Shown: one piece after another, positions 1-14,716 of the stretch
Position numbering within the stretch: position 1 is the stretch's first letter
Layout: each line of letters begins with the position of its first letter
Origin: Amphirosellinia nigrospora
Taxonomy: Eukaryota; Ascomycota; Sordariomycetes; Xylariales; Xylariaceae
NCBI GenBank assembly: GCA_004123355.1
Contig: SCHM01000003.1
Location: 2,747,058-2,811,057, forward strand
DNA: 64,000 nucleotides
Direction: 5' to 3'
Made by a program: the position numbers and the translations under genes
Notes under the pieces: generated by a model
What the model was told of the DNA's origin: nothing
Seen by the model: only the letters and a program-made list of their open reading frames with translations
Database searches by the model: none

Positions 1-3000
1 TTATAAATTAAAAAATAATAATAATATATTTATTATAATAAACTATAATAATATTTATAAATATTATAATAAAATATTTAATTCGATATATATATAAAAT
101 TAATATATTTATATATATAATATATAATTAATCGAATAAATTATATTTTAGTTTTTTACGTAAAAAAATAAATAAACGTATTTATATTATGTTATTTTAT
201 TTTTATTATAAAATATATTATTTTATTATTTCGAGTTTTATACGGCTAAAAATTTTATATAGCTATTTAAATAAAATAACGTTTTTATAACGTAAAAAAA
301 TACGCTTAAAAACGTTTAAACTAAATTAACTTTAATTTTATTAATAGTTATATAAGCGCTTTTTAAACTATACGAAATAAATAATAATAAAAAAGTTTTT
401 TAATAATTATTTTTATATTTAAAAGTTAATATTTATGCTTAATAAAATAATAAAAATATTATTATTTGTTTTAATTTTAAAATAAAACATAATATTATTA
501 TACGTAAGCTTTTAAATATTTTAAAAATATATTATTATATATTATAAAAATAAAATAAAAAACATTAAAAAAAAAAATATAATATAATATTAAGCTATAT
601 TTTTTTATTATATTATAAAAAAACGCTAATAATTTTTTTATTTTAATAATAGTTATTAAATTTATATAAATATTCGAAAATAATATTAAGCTTAAAATAT
701 TATTAAATAATAATTTTTTAATTTATAGGAAGCTATAATTAATTATAAAAATTAGCAAATAATATTCGCTAATATAAATAACTACGAAATACTTTTTAAA
801 GTATATTTTTTTGCGTAATTATATATATATAAATAATTTTATTTAAAAATATATTATTTAAACTTAAATATATTATTAAAATATTAATTATTTATATATT
901 TTTATTATTTAATCGAGATTTTATTTTTAAATTTTTATATAAAAATAATATAGCTATTATTATTAAGTTTATTATATTATTAGCGGTAATTATAACTAAC
1001 TTTTATTAAAAAAAATAATATTAAAAAATACTTATATTAAATTATATTTTAAACAAATTAATATTAATTTTAAACTTATAATATAAAAAAATTACTTAAA
1101 AACTATAATAATAGCTATAGCTATAACTATAGTTAAAAAATTAAATTTAAATATAAACGTTTTTTAATTAATAAATATTAATTTTATTAATAATAAAATC
1201 GTTAATATAAAATATAGGTTTTAATTAATTTAAAAATATTTATAGCTTTTAGCGTTAATAAAAGTTTTTTAATAATTTTTACGTTTAAAGCGATCGTTAT
1301 TAAAATATATTTAACTATTTAAAAAAAAATATAATAATAATTTTAACTAATATAACTAATATTATTAATATATTAAAAAAATATAATATATTTTATAAAA
1401 AAAAAAAAATTTTTATATTAAATATAATTTATTTTATAATTAAAAACGTAATATAAAATAAAATTCTAGAAAAAATATTTAATAATAAATAAAAATTTAA
1501 AATTTTTAATATTATTTCGATTTCGGTATTTATAAATTAATTAAAATTAAAAAAATAATTATATTTAATAAATCGATTATTTATATTAAAAATAATTTAA
1601 AAGCTATTAATATTTTTAAACTAATTAATAATATATTTAAAATTTAAACTAATTAAAAAATTATTAATATATTTATATAATAATAATAAAATTTTTTTAA
1701 TAAATAATTAGTAAAAAATAAAGCTAAATAATTATTTATATTCGTTATTTATTTATAATTAAAAAATAATTAATATTATATTCGATAAACTATATAATTA
1801 ATATTATATAAAATAAATTAATAGTTTAATTTTTTTATATATTTTATTTTTATTATATAAATTTAAAAAAAAAAAATAATTTTATTTATAATTAATAGTT
1901 AATTATATATTTTAAATAAAATAATAATTTTAAATAATTATTTATTTTTATTATAATTTAAAATTATTAAATTTATTATAATAAACTTTATAAAATAATA
2001 ATAAATATTAATTTTTTTTTTTAGTTTAGCGTTTATTTTAATTATTATAATTATTTTATAATAATTAACTATTAAAAAATTAAATAATTAATAGTTATTT
2101 TAATAAATTTTTATAATTTATTAATATTTAAATAATCTTTTATAAATAAAAAATTTTAATTTTTTAAAAAATTTATTATATATTTATTAATAATATTATT
2201 ATTTTTTTATTATTAAAAAGTATTTATTATATTTATATATTATTTTTAAAATATTTTGTTTTTATTATATTTTATTATTTTTAAAAAAGTTTTTTTTTTA
2301 TTTATTTTTTATTAATTTATTAAGTTTTTAAATAAACGTTTTTAACTATTTAATTATTATTAAACGATTAATTATTTTTTAAAACTTAAAGTTTTTAAAC
2401 TAGCTTAAAATATTAAAATAATATTTTAATAATAATAAATTTTATATAATTTTTTTTTATATTATATATAATATATAAAACTTTTATAGCGTTAAAAAAT
2501 AAAATTATTTATAAAAAATATAAATTAAATTATATATTTATAAATAATTTTAAAAAATAATAAATTTATTATTAATTTATTTATTATAAACTAATTAAAA
2601 AAAAAAGTTTTTATTTAAAATTATATAAAATTTAATTTATAGTTATATTTTTTTTATTATTATAATTTAGTTTAATAATTATTTATATAAATAAATAAAT
2701 TTTTTAAAAAAAGTTTTAATATTATAATTTTTATTTAAATAAAAACTATTAATAAAATTTTAATATATTTATTTTAAATATTTAAATATTATTAATTATA
2801 TTTTAAATTATTATTTTATAAATATTAAATTATATTATAAACTTTTTAAATTAAAAATTATATATAATATAAATATATAAAAACTATATATTATAATTAA
2901 AACTATATAAAACTTTATTATAATATTAATTAATTATTTTATAATTAAAAATATTTTAAATTAAACTAAGCTTAATATAATATTTAATAATTAAGCTAAT

Positions 3001-3619
3001 AAATATTTTATTAATATTTTATTTATTTATTTTAATATAAATTATAAATATATTATTTATTTAATAAATTAAATTTTATTTTTAATATATTAAATTAATT
3101 TTATATATATTTAATTAAATAAATAATAATAATTAAATTAAATAATTAAATAAAAAACTTATTTTAAATTAAATTTAATTAGTTAAATTATTATAAAAAT
3201 AATTTTTAAAGCTATATTTAATAAAATAATAAAAATTAAAATTATATTAATTATAATAAAAACTTTAAATATTATTATATTATATATATTATTTATAAAA
3301 ATAAAACTTATTAATAAAATATTTTTATATTTTAGCTATTTATTTATAATTATTAAAAATTTATTTTATAATATAAATAAAAAAAATAAATATAAACTAT
3401 ATATATTTTAATAAATAAATATATAAGTTTATATAAATAGTTTATAATAATAAATATTATTTCGGTATATAATATATATTAAAAAAATTAAAACTTTATA
3501 TTATTTATTTAAAAACGTATAAAATAATAATTTATATTAAATATTATAATAATTATAAAATATATATTATTAATTATAAAAAATTTTATAATAATTATTA
3601 ATTTATTTATTTTAAAAAA

Positions 3620-3888
3620 GTTACGGATCTGCGGGCTCTGGTGGCTGTGCCCCACCACTAGCCACAGCACCCGTAATCTCCACTTGCAGTAACTGCCACT
3701 TGCAGTGAATGCAGTGCAGTGAATGAAGGCAGGCACTGGCAGTGAATGCAGCTGCCCCACGCAAGTATTTAAGCAGCTGCCTGTATTGTAAACTTAGACC
3801 TTCCTTCCTTCTTACTCTATCTGTAGATTTTATATGCAATATATTATATATGCTGGAGCCTTGTCTCTTTAAGTGTGTGAAGCGTAAC
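3620..3888. mobile_element. Solo LTR-like fossil, about 269 bp
   Basis: A sharply bounded block of normal base composition sits inside the RIP desert. It begins GTTACGG and ends CGTAAC, a short inverted terminal pair of the kind seen on fungal LTRs. Internally it has direct repeats of a CAGTGAATG-type motif, a TATA-like TATTTAAG near 3,766 followed by a pyrimidine-rich stretch, and an AT-rich tail, an order that fits an LTR promoter. No internal retroelement domain adjoins it, so it would be a solo LTR. Its clean base composition implies that it is younger than the flanking RIP, or too short to be recognised by RIP. The family is not identifiable, and it could be some other short non-autonomous repeat. 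Confidence 0.5.
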
Positions 3889-6589
3889 TAAAAATATTAA
3901 GTTTATAAAAACTATTTTATTTAATTTTATTATTAGTTTATTTAAAGTTTTTTTAATAAATATATTTTAATAAATTAAAAATTATAATATATTATAATAT
4001 ATTAATATATATATATATTATTTTAAAAAAAACTTTATTTATTTTAAATAATAAAAAATATATTATAAAAAATTAAATAATATATTAATTATATAGCTAT
4101 TATTAAATAATTAAAAATTATTTATTAATATTATTTTAAATTAAAATTATAAATTTATTTTAAATTTTTAAAAAAGTTTATAAAAAATATAAAAAACTAA
4201 ACTTTTTATAATTATTATTTATTATTTTTAAAAAAATAGTTTTTTAAATAAAAAAATTAAACTATAAAAATTATTATTTAATATTATAATTTTAAATTTT
4301 AAAAATAATTAAATTAATTTATTTTTATTTTTATAATAAAATTTTAATAATATTTATTTAAATTTTATTAAATTTTTATTTTATAAATAATTATTTAATT
4401 TTAATTTTTTAAACTTAATAATATATTAATAAAAATTAATATTATTAAATATAAAACTTATATTTTATATAAATATTTATATAAAAATATTAAATTAATT
4501 ATAAATTTTATTTTATTAAAAATTAAATAATATTATAACTAAAAATATAAACTAATAAAATTTAAAAAAAAAATAAAATATATTTATAGCTATATTATAA
4601 TTATTATTTTTTAAATAAGCTTTTTAAAAAGTTTTTTTAATAATATATTAATTTTTAAAAAATTAAAAATTAAATTAAATATTTTATTTATAAACTAAAT
4701 TTTTTTAAAACTTTTAAAATATATTTTATTATTTTTATTGTTTATTTATTTTTAAATAAAATAAAAAAAATTTTATTAATAAATTTTTTTTTAGTTTAAT
4801 TATTAATAATTAATTTAATTTTAAAAAAATAATAATTTTTTAAATAAAAACTATTTTATAATATTAATTAAACTATAATTATATTAGTTTTAATATTTAA
4901 TAAAATAAAAAAGCTATAGTTATAAAAATAATTAATAAAAATTAAAATAATAATTAAAAAATTTTAAAAATTTAATTAAAAAATATTAATTTTAAATAAA
5001 TAATAAACTTAAAATCGAAAAAAAAAAAAAAAACTATAGTTATTATAGTTTAACTTAATAAATAACTTTATAGTTATTTTTAAAAAATAAATTTCGCTAT
5101 AAAAATAGTTAAATTAAAATAATTTATATTAATAAATATTTTAATATTATATATTAGTTTAAATATAATATTAAAATTATTAAAAATAATAATAGTTTTT
5201 TTTTAAAGCTAATATTTACTATATTTTAATAAAAAAATAACTTTATAAAAGGTTTTTATTATAAAATAAAACTTATTTTATTAATAAATAAAGTTTAATT
5301 TTATAAATTAAATAAAAAAACTAAAAATTAAATAAATTTTTTACTTTTAATAAAAGTTTTATTTAATATTTGCTTTTTTTTTATTATATAATATAAACTT
5401 AATATTATATTATTTTAGTTAAGCTTACTATAAAGTTTATTTAAGTTATTTTTTTTAAATAATTAGCTTTTTTAATAGCTTTTTTTAAAATATATTTTTT
5501 AGTTTTAGTTTAATTATAAATAAAATAAAAAAATATTTAACTTTTTAAGTTCGATATTAATATTTATAATATATTTAATTATTTATATTAATTTTTTAAT
5601 ATTAAAATAATATAACTAATAATATTAAAAAATTAGCTTATTTTAAATTTTAAAAGTTATTTTTATTTTTTTTTTTAATAATAATTTAAATAATAATTTT
5701 TTAACGTTTTAATTTTATTTATTATATTTAGCGTAAATTTTTATAGCTTTTTTAAAGTTAATATATTATATAAAGCTTTTTTTTTTATATATTTATAAAA
5801 AAAACTACGTTATTAAATATTAAAATTTATAATAATTATTTTGCGGCTATTTTTTATAATATATTTATTTAAATAATTTTTTATTTTATATAATTATTTT
5901 TTTAAAAATATATTTAATAAAAATAATAAAATAAATAAAATATATTTTATGTTTATATTACGTTTATTTTTATTAAAAGTTTTAAAGTTTTTTATAATAG
6001 TGTTAATTTATTTTATTTATATAAGTTTATTTTTTATATAAACTATATATTTTTTATTTTTTTAGTTAGATTTATTATTAATTTTTTTTCGAAATTAGTT
6101 TTATATTATATATTTTTATATTCAACTTTATATTAAATAAAATATAACACTTATAAGCTAAAATATAATAATTTTTTAAAATATAAATATATTTTAAAGT
6201 ATTATTTTTTATATAATAATTTTAATATTTAGTCCGTTATTATTAATAATTTTAATATTTAAATATTTTTTTAACTTAAGTTATTTAAAATTATTATTAA
6301 AAGCAAAAATATAAAAATAAATATAATTAAAAGTATTATATATAGTTTTTTATTTAATAACCGGCTTAATAATCGGTTTTAAATTATTTTTAGATTTATT
6401 ATTATTAAAGCTAGCTTTTGTTTAATAAAAAAGTTTATTATTTTTCGATTAATAAATAGGCTTATTATAATAAATAAGTTTATAGTAGTTTTTTTTTTTA
6501 TAAAAAAGTTTATAATAATTTTTTTATAAATAAATCTACTATTATTTTTTTTTAGCTTAATATAATTATTAAAGCTAAAGCTATTTTTT

Positions 6590-6690
6590 AAGTTAAAATT
6601 TTTTAAGTTAAAGTTTTTTAAATTAAAGTTTTTAAATTAAAGTTTTTTAAATTAAAGTTTTTTAAATTAAAGTTTTTTAAGCTATAATAA
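6590..6690. repeat. AT-rich tandem repeat, about 17-18 bp unit
   Basis: About six consecutive near-identical units of the form AAATTAAAGTTTTTT lie here within the RIP desert. Unit length varies by a base or so. It looks like a minisatellite, or the mutated remnant of a repeat array inside a former transposon. Confidence 0.7.
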
Positions 6691-8479
6691 CTTTTTAGCT
6701 TAAAGTTATTTTATATAATATAGTTTTATTTATAATTAATAATATTATAGTTATTTAAAATAAAAAAAAATAAACTAAATATAAAAAAAAATAATATTTT
6801 ATAGTTATAAAAATTTATTAAACTTTATAAAATGTTTATATTTATATAAACAAAATAACTAAAATTATTTTTAAAGCTTATAAATAGTTTTTAATTTTTA
6901 ATAAGCTTATTATAAATATTATAAATTTTTAATCGTTTAAAGTTTTAATTTTAGTTATTATTATTTATTAAAATAATTTTTAGCAATATAACTTTATTAG
7001 TTATATTTAAAATATTTAAGCTTTTTTTTTTATTATAATTTTTTTTTTAAAGTTAAATTTAAAGTTCGATTTATAATTTTTGTTTTTATTATTACTTTTA
7101 TTATAACTTTTATTTTTATTAATAATATTATTATTAAATTTTTTTTTTATAATTTTTTAATTCGGGTTTTTTTTTATATAGTTTTTAAAGTTATTATTAA
7201 ATTTATTAATTAAATTTTCAATATAGTATTTTTTATGCTTTATAACTTTAATAGTAATATTATTATTATATTATTGTTTTATTTTTATTATAGCTATAAA
7301 TATTATAATTTATTAGTTTATATTTATTTATTTTTTTAGTTTTTATATTATTTTATATTTTTAAAAAATTTAAATATAAAAAATATAAGATTTTTTTATC
7401 GTATTTATAATTAATAATATTTTTATATATTTTTTTAATATATTTAGCTTATTATGCTATAAATTTATTAAAAATTTTAATATATATAACTTTTTTTAAT
7501 ACTTTTAATTAGGTTTAAAAAAGCTAGTTTTAACGTATTAATAATTATTTATATTAATATTAGTTTTTTATACGAACTAATAAAGTTTTTAAAATTATAT
7601 TTAATAGTTTTTATAATAAAATATAAATTATATTAATATATTAATTAATTTTAAGCTTTTTTTAAATAGTTTTTTATTAAGTTTTAGTTTAAATTTATAT
7701 TATTTTAGTTTTTAGTTTTATTTAAATAAAAGCTTTTCCGAGTTTTTTTATAATAAATAATATTTATATTTAATATAAATATTATTAAATTTTTTAAATC
7801 TAATAATAATAATAAATCTAATAAATCTAGGTTTAAATTAAAAATAAAAATAACTTTTTTTTTTTTTTTTGCTTTTAGATTTTTTTTTAGTAAAATTACG
7901 CTTCGGTTTTTTTTATTAAAATCGATCGATTTAAACTTTTTAAAAAACTTATTTATTTTTACTACTTTATTTAAAAAGTTTAATATTTTTTAATTATTTA
8001 AAATAATATTTTATTATTAAATACTTCGAATATAATATTATTAGCTAGATTAATTTAATTAACTAAATTAACTAAATTAATTAAAATTAACTTTTTATTT
8101 AATTTGTTTAACTTTTTTAAATTATCGATAATTTCGTTAAATTTATTTTTATAAGCTTTATTTTATATTTATAATTAATAAATTATTTTTCGATTTTTTT
8201 TTAAAGTTCTTAATAACTTTATTATATTTTTTTTTTCTAGTATAGCTTGTTATATATTTTAAAATTATATATTGTTATTTTTAGTTATTATTAAGTATTA
8301 ATTTATTAATTAGTTATTTTATTAAGTAAGTATTAATATTTTATTATTTTAATTTTTAAATTTATAATAATTTTTTTAAATTTTTTTTAGTTAATATTTA
8401 TTAATTTAAATTAATAATTAAAAATAGCTAAAATACATTAATTAAACGTTTTAAAAATCGATTAATCGTAAAAATACGC

Positions 8480-8695
8480 TAATTATTATATAAAAATAAT
8501 ATTAATACTAAAAAATAATATTAAATTAGTTAGTTTAATTAATATATTTATATTATTATATACTTTTAGTTTTTTAGTTATAAACTAAATAAGCTATTTT
8601 TTTACTAAATATTAAAAAATCTATTTAAATAGCTATAATAGCTTAATATTTTTTTTATCTTATATAAAAAAGGCTTTTTTTACGCGTGCTACGCA
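8480..8695 (+). repeat. Left arm of an inverted repeat pair
   Basis: The sequence here, including TACTTTTAGTTTTTTAGTTA and GGCTTTTTTTACGC, recurs in reverse complement at about 11,465-11,680 with good overall identity over about 200 bases. The pair encloses about 2.8 kb and looks like the terminal or subterminal inverted repeats of a RIP-mutated DNA element. The outer limits are blurred by mutation, and no target duplication could be fixed. Confidence 0.65.
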
Positions 8696-9029
8696 ATATT
8701 TAGCGCATATATAAAGCTATATACCATTATGCTATATAACCACCTAGGCACTAATAATTACGTAATTTATTACTAGGCTAATTAAGTATTAAATCTATAT
8801 ATTAATATTATATATATTAATTATAAAATAAAAAAAGTTATAATATTTTATATAAATAATTTTTTAATTATAAAACTTAATTTAAATTATTTAAAAATAT
8901 TGCTATAAAAATTAATAAAATAGTTTTAATAAACAATTTAAGCTAAACTAACTAGTTTTTAAACGTATAAATTATAAAAAATAAAATTAATAATAATATA
9001 AGCTTTAATTAAAAATAATATATAATTAA

Positions 9030-9846
9030 AATAACATACTATATAAACATCCTGGCCACATAAATATCCTGGCCATTTAAGCTTAACATTTTATTAAAAT
9101 TATAATAACTTTACGGAACTAAGCTTAATCGGGAAATAATTTATAGGGTTAATATATAACTATATTTAGTATATAAATATGATTTTTTTTAATTTTTTAC
9201 GCTAGCTTAATAAAGTTATAAACCCCGGTTTTTAAAATAAGCTAAAAAGAAAACTAAAATAAAATCCTAGTTAGTACTAGCGTATAATTTTATTTAAAAT
9301 TTCAAAAAAATAAAGTTAGATTTAGTACGTTTTTTATACTATATATTTTTTTCGAATTTTTTAAGCTAGGTTTAATATTTCTTTTTATTTTTTAAAGTAT
9401 AAAATATTATTATTTTTTATTATTTTTATTTTTTTTTATTTTTTTTTATTTTTTTTTTTTTATTGATTTTTTATACTTTAAAAAATAAAAAGAAATACTA
9501 AACCTAGCTTAAAAAATTCGAAAAAAATATATATAGTATAAAAAAACGTATCAAATCTAATTTTATTTTTTTGAAATAAAATTATACGCTAGTATTAACT
9601 AGGATTTTATTTTACCTTTTTTTTAGCTTACTTTAAAAACCGGGGTTTATAACCTTATTAAGCTAGCGTAAAAAATTAAAAAAATTATATTTATATACTA
9701 AATATAGTTATATATTAACCCTATAAATTATTTCCCGATTAAGCCTAGTTCCGTAAAGTTATTATAATTCTAATAAAATGCCAAGCTTAAATAGCTAGGA
9801 TACTTATGTGGCCAAGATGCTTGTGTGGTACGTTATTAAACTTTAT
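9030..9846. mobile_element. Fold-back palindrome, arms about 380 bp
   Basis: The left half reads outward-in from ATAACATAC at 9,030 and the right half is its reverse complement ending GTACGTTATT at 9,846. The arms share long matched blocks, for example TTACGGAACTA near 9,113, CGGGAAATAATTTATAGGGT near 9,130 and ACCCCGG near 9,222. The arms meet at a T-rich loop near 9,420-9,470. Both arms carry RIP-like changes, but different ones. This is a fold-back or palindromic MITE-like element, and it lies inside the wider inverted-repeat pair 8,480-11,680, so it is probably a nested insertion. Confidence 0.8.
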
Positions 9847-11464
9847 TAGTTTAAATTTAATATATAAATATTTTATATTTATAAATACTAAAAAGATAAT
9901 TTATATTATAAAATATAAAAAAAGCTTATTTTTAAAAATAAAATATTTAATTATATTTTTTATTTAATAAGTTAAGTTTTTTATTTAAATTATAAAGCTT
10001 AATATAAGCTTTATTATTTTTATTTAAATAAAATTTATAATAAATTTTTTTAATAAATATATTAAAAATATAAAATAATTAACTAAATATATAAAAAATA
10101 TTTTAAATATATAAATTAAATATAATAAACTAAAAAAAACTATTTATATAAAATTTATAATAATATAAGTTTATTTGTTATTATTAATATTATTTTAATA
10201 TTAAACTTATAAAATAATAAATTATTAATAAAATATATTATATTTTTAAATAGCGCGCTAATATTATAATATTTTAAATTATAATTAGTTATAGTAAAAA
10301 ACTTTATTAAAAATAAATATATTATAATAAATAAAACAATAAATAATTTAATATAAATAAAAAACTTTTTAAATAAACTTAAAATATTATTAAATAGTTT
10401 TATTATTTTTTTATATAATAATATAAAAGTTATAAATTAATTTAAATATATAATTATATTAAAATAAAAAAAATATATAAAAATAATATATTATTATATT
10501 AATTAAAAAATATAAGCTAATTATATTAAGCTAATATATATAAAATTAAAAAATAATCTAGCTAATAAATTAATTAAACTACTAAAAAAACTAAATATTA
10601 AAAGTTTTTATTTTTATTTAATTTATAAGTTAAAAAAATTAATAAAAAAAAAATAAAACTAAGCTTTTTTAAAACTTTATATAATAAATAATTAATAGCT
10701 TAAGCTTGTTTATTATTATTAAAAAAAGAAATTATTAATATATTAATTTTTTAAAAAATAATTAATTTAATATTTTAATATTTATAATATTTTAAAACTT
10801 ATAGATTTATATAACTAATTTAATTTATTTTATTATACGATTAATAAGCTTATTAAATATTAAAAAAAATAATATTTAGCTAAAAATAACTAGTATTATT
10901 TATTTATTTTTTAAATTTAAAAAGTTTTAAAAGTTTAAATCTAAAAAAAGTTTAAAATTTTAAAAAAATAGCGCTATTTAATTATTTATCTAATAAATAC
11001 TTAAATAAGTATAAAAAAACAATATTATTTTATTTTATATATTTTATAAAAAATAAAATATTTTAAAAGTTTTTTTTTAAACTTTAAAATAAAAAAAATT
11101 ATATTAAAATTATAATAATATAAAAACGTTTATAAATAATAATTTTAAACTAAATAAAAAAATAAATCTATTTTAAAATAAAATATATAGTTTATATATA
11201 TATATAAATATTATATTTAGTTTAATTAATTAATTATATATTTTTAGTTATAAAAAAAAGTTTAATTATAATATTAAATTAATTTAAAGTGTTTTATTAT
11301 TTTTTTTTAAAACTTATAATTATAATATTTATAACTAAAAAAAATATTAATATATAAATTTAATACTTAATTAGCTTAATAATAAATTATATAATTATTA
11401 ATATTTAAATAATTATATAGTATAATAATATATAGTTTATATATATATTAAATATATATAGTAT

Positions 11465-11680
11465 ACGTAAAAAAAGCCCTTTTTACGCGGGATAAAAAAA
11501 ATATTAACCTATTATAGCTACTTAGGCAAATTCTCTAGTATTTAATAAAAAATAACTTATTTAATTTATAACTAAAAAACTAAAAGTATATAATAACATA
11601 AATATATTAATTAAGCTAACTAACTTAGTATTACCCCTTAATATTAACATTATTTTCCACACTAATATAAAATAAAAGGG
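11465..11680 (-). repeat. Right arm of an inverted repeat pair
   Basis: This is the reverse-complement partner of 8,480-8,695. It is less mutated than the left arm and keeps CCC and GGG runs (for example ACCCCTTAA near 11,633), so it gives the better view of the parent sequence. Just outside it is a short GCTA tandem run (11,708-11,724). Confidence 0.65.
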
Positions 11681-11747
11681 TATTATAATACATTATAATA
11701 TTAATTAGCTAGCTAGCTAGCTAAGCATATAAGCGCGGATAATAAAC

Positions 11748-11917
<170 letters not shown>

Positions 11918-12956
11918 AAAATTACTTATTATTGTTATTATTATAGAGGGCAAAGGCATTATTATATATACAAAGTTGTAGTAAGATTAGCTTTTTTTTT
12001 TTAGCCTTTTAGAACTTTTTAAAAGCTAGGTTTTTTTTAATAAATAACTTCTAGCGAACTTTTATAAAATTCTAATAGTTTAATATTATTATATAAATAA
12101 TAATACGTTTAGTTTATATATTTAAAGCTTTATAAAAAGTACTTTTTTTATTAAATAATTATATATTTTCGAAATAATTAATTTTTAAAGCTTTATATAA
12201 CTAATTAATTATTATAATTTTTTTAATAATATTATAATTTATATAATAATATTTAGCTAAACTTTTATTAGTTTTTTTGTTTATAAAATAATAAAACTAA
12301 TATTAAACGATATAAATCGTTCTTAAGATTAACTAGCGTAAATTTTTTTTTTAATATTTTATTAAAATAAATAACTTAAAAGTTGTTTATTTTGGCTTAA
12401 ATATTAAGAAATTTGCTATTTTTTCGATTATTTTATTAAAATCCTTATAAAATAATAAATATATTAAGTTTAATATATATTAATAAATTTAGCATATAAA
12501 ATATATTTATAATAATTTATTAAAGCTTAAAATAACGTTTTATTTTAAAACTTTTTATATAAAACTAATATAACCTATTGTTTTTATTATATATTTTAAA
12601 GTTAGGGTTAACGTTATCGCCGAAAATCTTTTTAAGCAAAAACTTAAATTTCGAGTTTTTTTATTCGCTATAAAAAAATATTTTTAACGGACTTTTATAT
12701 TTAGCTATTAATATATAATTTATATAATTTATAGCTATATATATTATATTATTAGTAGTTAGTTTTGATTTGTTTAAACTACTAGGGCTATAATTTTTTT
12801 TTCTTTAATATTAATAATAATTCGTTTTTTGCTTTTGCTTTTATATTTATAACGTTTATTAGTTAAAACTTTTTTTTGTTTAGTTTAGTTTATATTAGTT
12901 TATATTTTGTTTTGTTTATTATATTTATAGTAATAACTTATAAGCTTAAGGGGCAA

Positions 12957-12982
12957 AGTTTTTTTTTTTTTTTTTTTTTTTT
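12957..12982 (+). repeat. Poly-T run
   Basis: An uninterrupted T run of just over 20 bases lies in the RIP desert. In opposite orientation it would read as a poly-A tail, but no recognisable LINE or SINE body precedes it. Confidence 0.8.
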
Positions 12983-13550
12983 ATTAGTTATAATAAAAGC
13001 TAGTTTAAAAATAAGCTATTTATTACTATATTAGCTTTAAATTATTAAGTTTATATATAAGTTATATATATATAATATTAAAAAGTTTATTAGCTAATTA
13101 TTATTTATAGCTATTATTATTTGCGTATAAAGCTTTAAGTTTAAAAAGCTAGGATTAAAGTACTTTATAATAAAATAAAATAAGATAAAATAAAACAAGA
13201 TATAGTAAATAAAATACAATATATATAAATAAATATTAAAAAATAAAGCGTAATAATATAAAATAAAAAATAATTAATTATTTATTATAATAATTTAACG
13301 GCAGTAAGCGGATTAGCGGTAGTAAAAGTATAAATAACTATAAGACTTATAAAAAAAAAAAAAAAACTTAAAAATTTTAAAAAGCGGATTATTCTATTAA
13401 ACTTAAACGTTTATTAAAAATCTAAACGTTTATTAGCTTTAAACGTTTAATTAGCTTTAAACGTTTAAAATTATAAACGTTTTTTTTTATAGCGTTTACT
13501 CGGTTTAAATCATTTATATATAGTTAACAAAAAAAACTATTAATCAACGG

Positions 13551-14716
13551 TTTATAAAACTACGCAAAACCTAGTACGGTATGCATCGGTAGTTATTAAA
13601 GCGAATCCGACTGGACAGAGCTTGAGCGTCTCAGCCTTTATTAATCCATGGTTGCTTTCTTTGAAACAAGAGTGGTGGCAAAGTTGCGAAAATTTCGCAT
13701 TCTTTGCTGTAGGTTTAATAATGCACCGATTTGAACTGGATGCTATAGTCGATAGTTTGGACGCCCATCTGCCGAGGACACCTGGCAAGAAAGAAGAAAG
13801 CCCTGACGCAACCTAGATCTAAATCTCATGGATAAGAAGAGTGTAAAATGCCGCAACCAGAAAGAGGCCACGGGATAGTGAGAGCCAGCGAGGGTTGATA
13901 CCAGTCGGAAATGGCTTCAACGTCCCCCGTTGCTGACAGACATTCGAAAATGGTTGGCACACTACGACATGAGCCCATAGTTATACCCCAAGGCAGGCTC
14001 CCGAACCGCCCGAGGTTAGGTCGATAATTATATGCCTCAAAGAACAAAACTTAAACCAGCAGCTCTTGCCGATCAAGTGACTGTCGGATGCACCCTGACT
14101 TGCTTCCCCTGTCATTAGCCGGCCAGATATTTACAACTGTTCTACTTGTATGTATGTACCTGCTGTAGGTATAATTTCCCCCCTGAGCACAGCTGGCGGG
14201 GTCCCCCGCATGATGCTTGCGCCCCAGCCAAGTGCCCCGCATGTCTGTCGCATCGTAAGAGCTCGGCTCATGCTCTCTCACCTTGATTGTCGTATCATTC
14301 GATGCCCAAAACCTTTCCTTTTTCCCGGGGGCATTTTATGCTCAACTACCACGTACAGAAGGCAGGCTACAGCTGAGGCAGTACCTACTCCAGATCGAGG
14401 TACCCAAGCCTAAACGCGCACGCGGGAAATCCATCCACTACGACGTGGGGGCTAGCATGCATGCTTCGCATCTAGTATCTCTTATAAGAGCTCCATCGTC
14501 CCCATCATGCGTTCATCGTGGACCCCAGCACCTCCTCATTGACTTCCATGTAATTACTTTCGAAGCGCCGGTTGAACTACATCTGCCCTGCCTCTATCCA
14601 AACTCGTAGTAGTCAGGCAGACTCGGAGCTTAGTAGCATACAATATACACTACGAGAGCGACTTACACAACTGGGACTGGTACTCTCAACCTCACCGTCA
14701 CGGAGCAAACAACAAT
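13551..14716. other. Gene-free stretch at the desert boundary
   Basis: Base composition returns to normal here. Open frames on both strands are short, overlap one another and show no recognisable protein. There is scattered CTA/TAG-rich sequence, so it may be an old degraded repeat plus the upstream region of the small gene at 14,717. I see no RNA gene. Confidence 0.5.

Noticed and set aside
3509-3839. Two overlapping minus-strand frames across the GC-normal island
   Set aside because: They run from the island into mutated DNA, share no phase with each other and show no domain; the island looks like a non-coding LTR.
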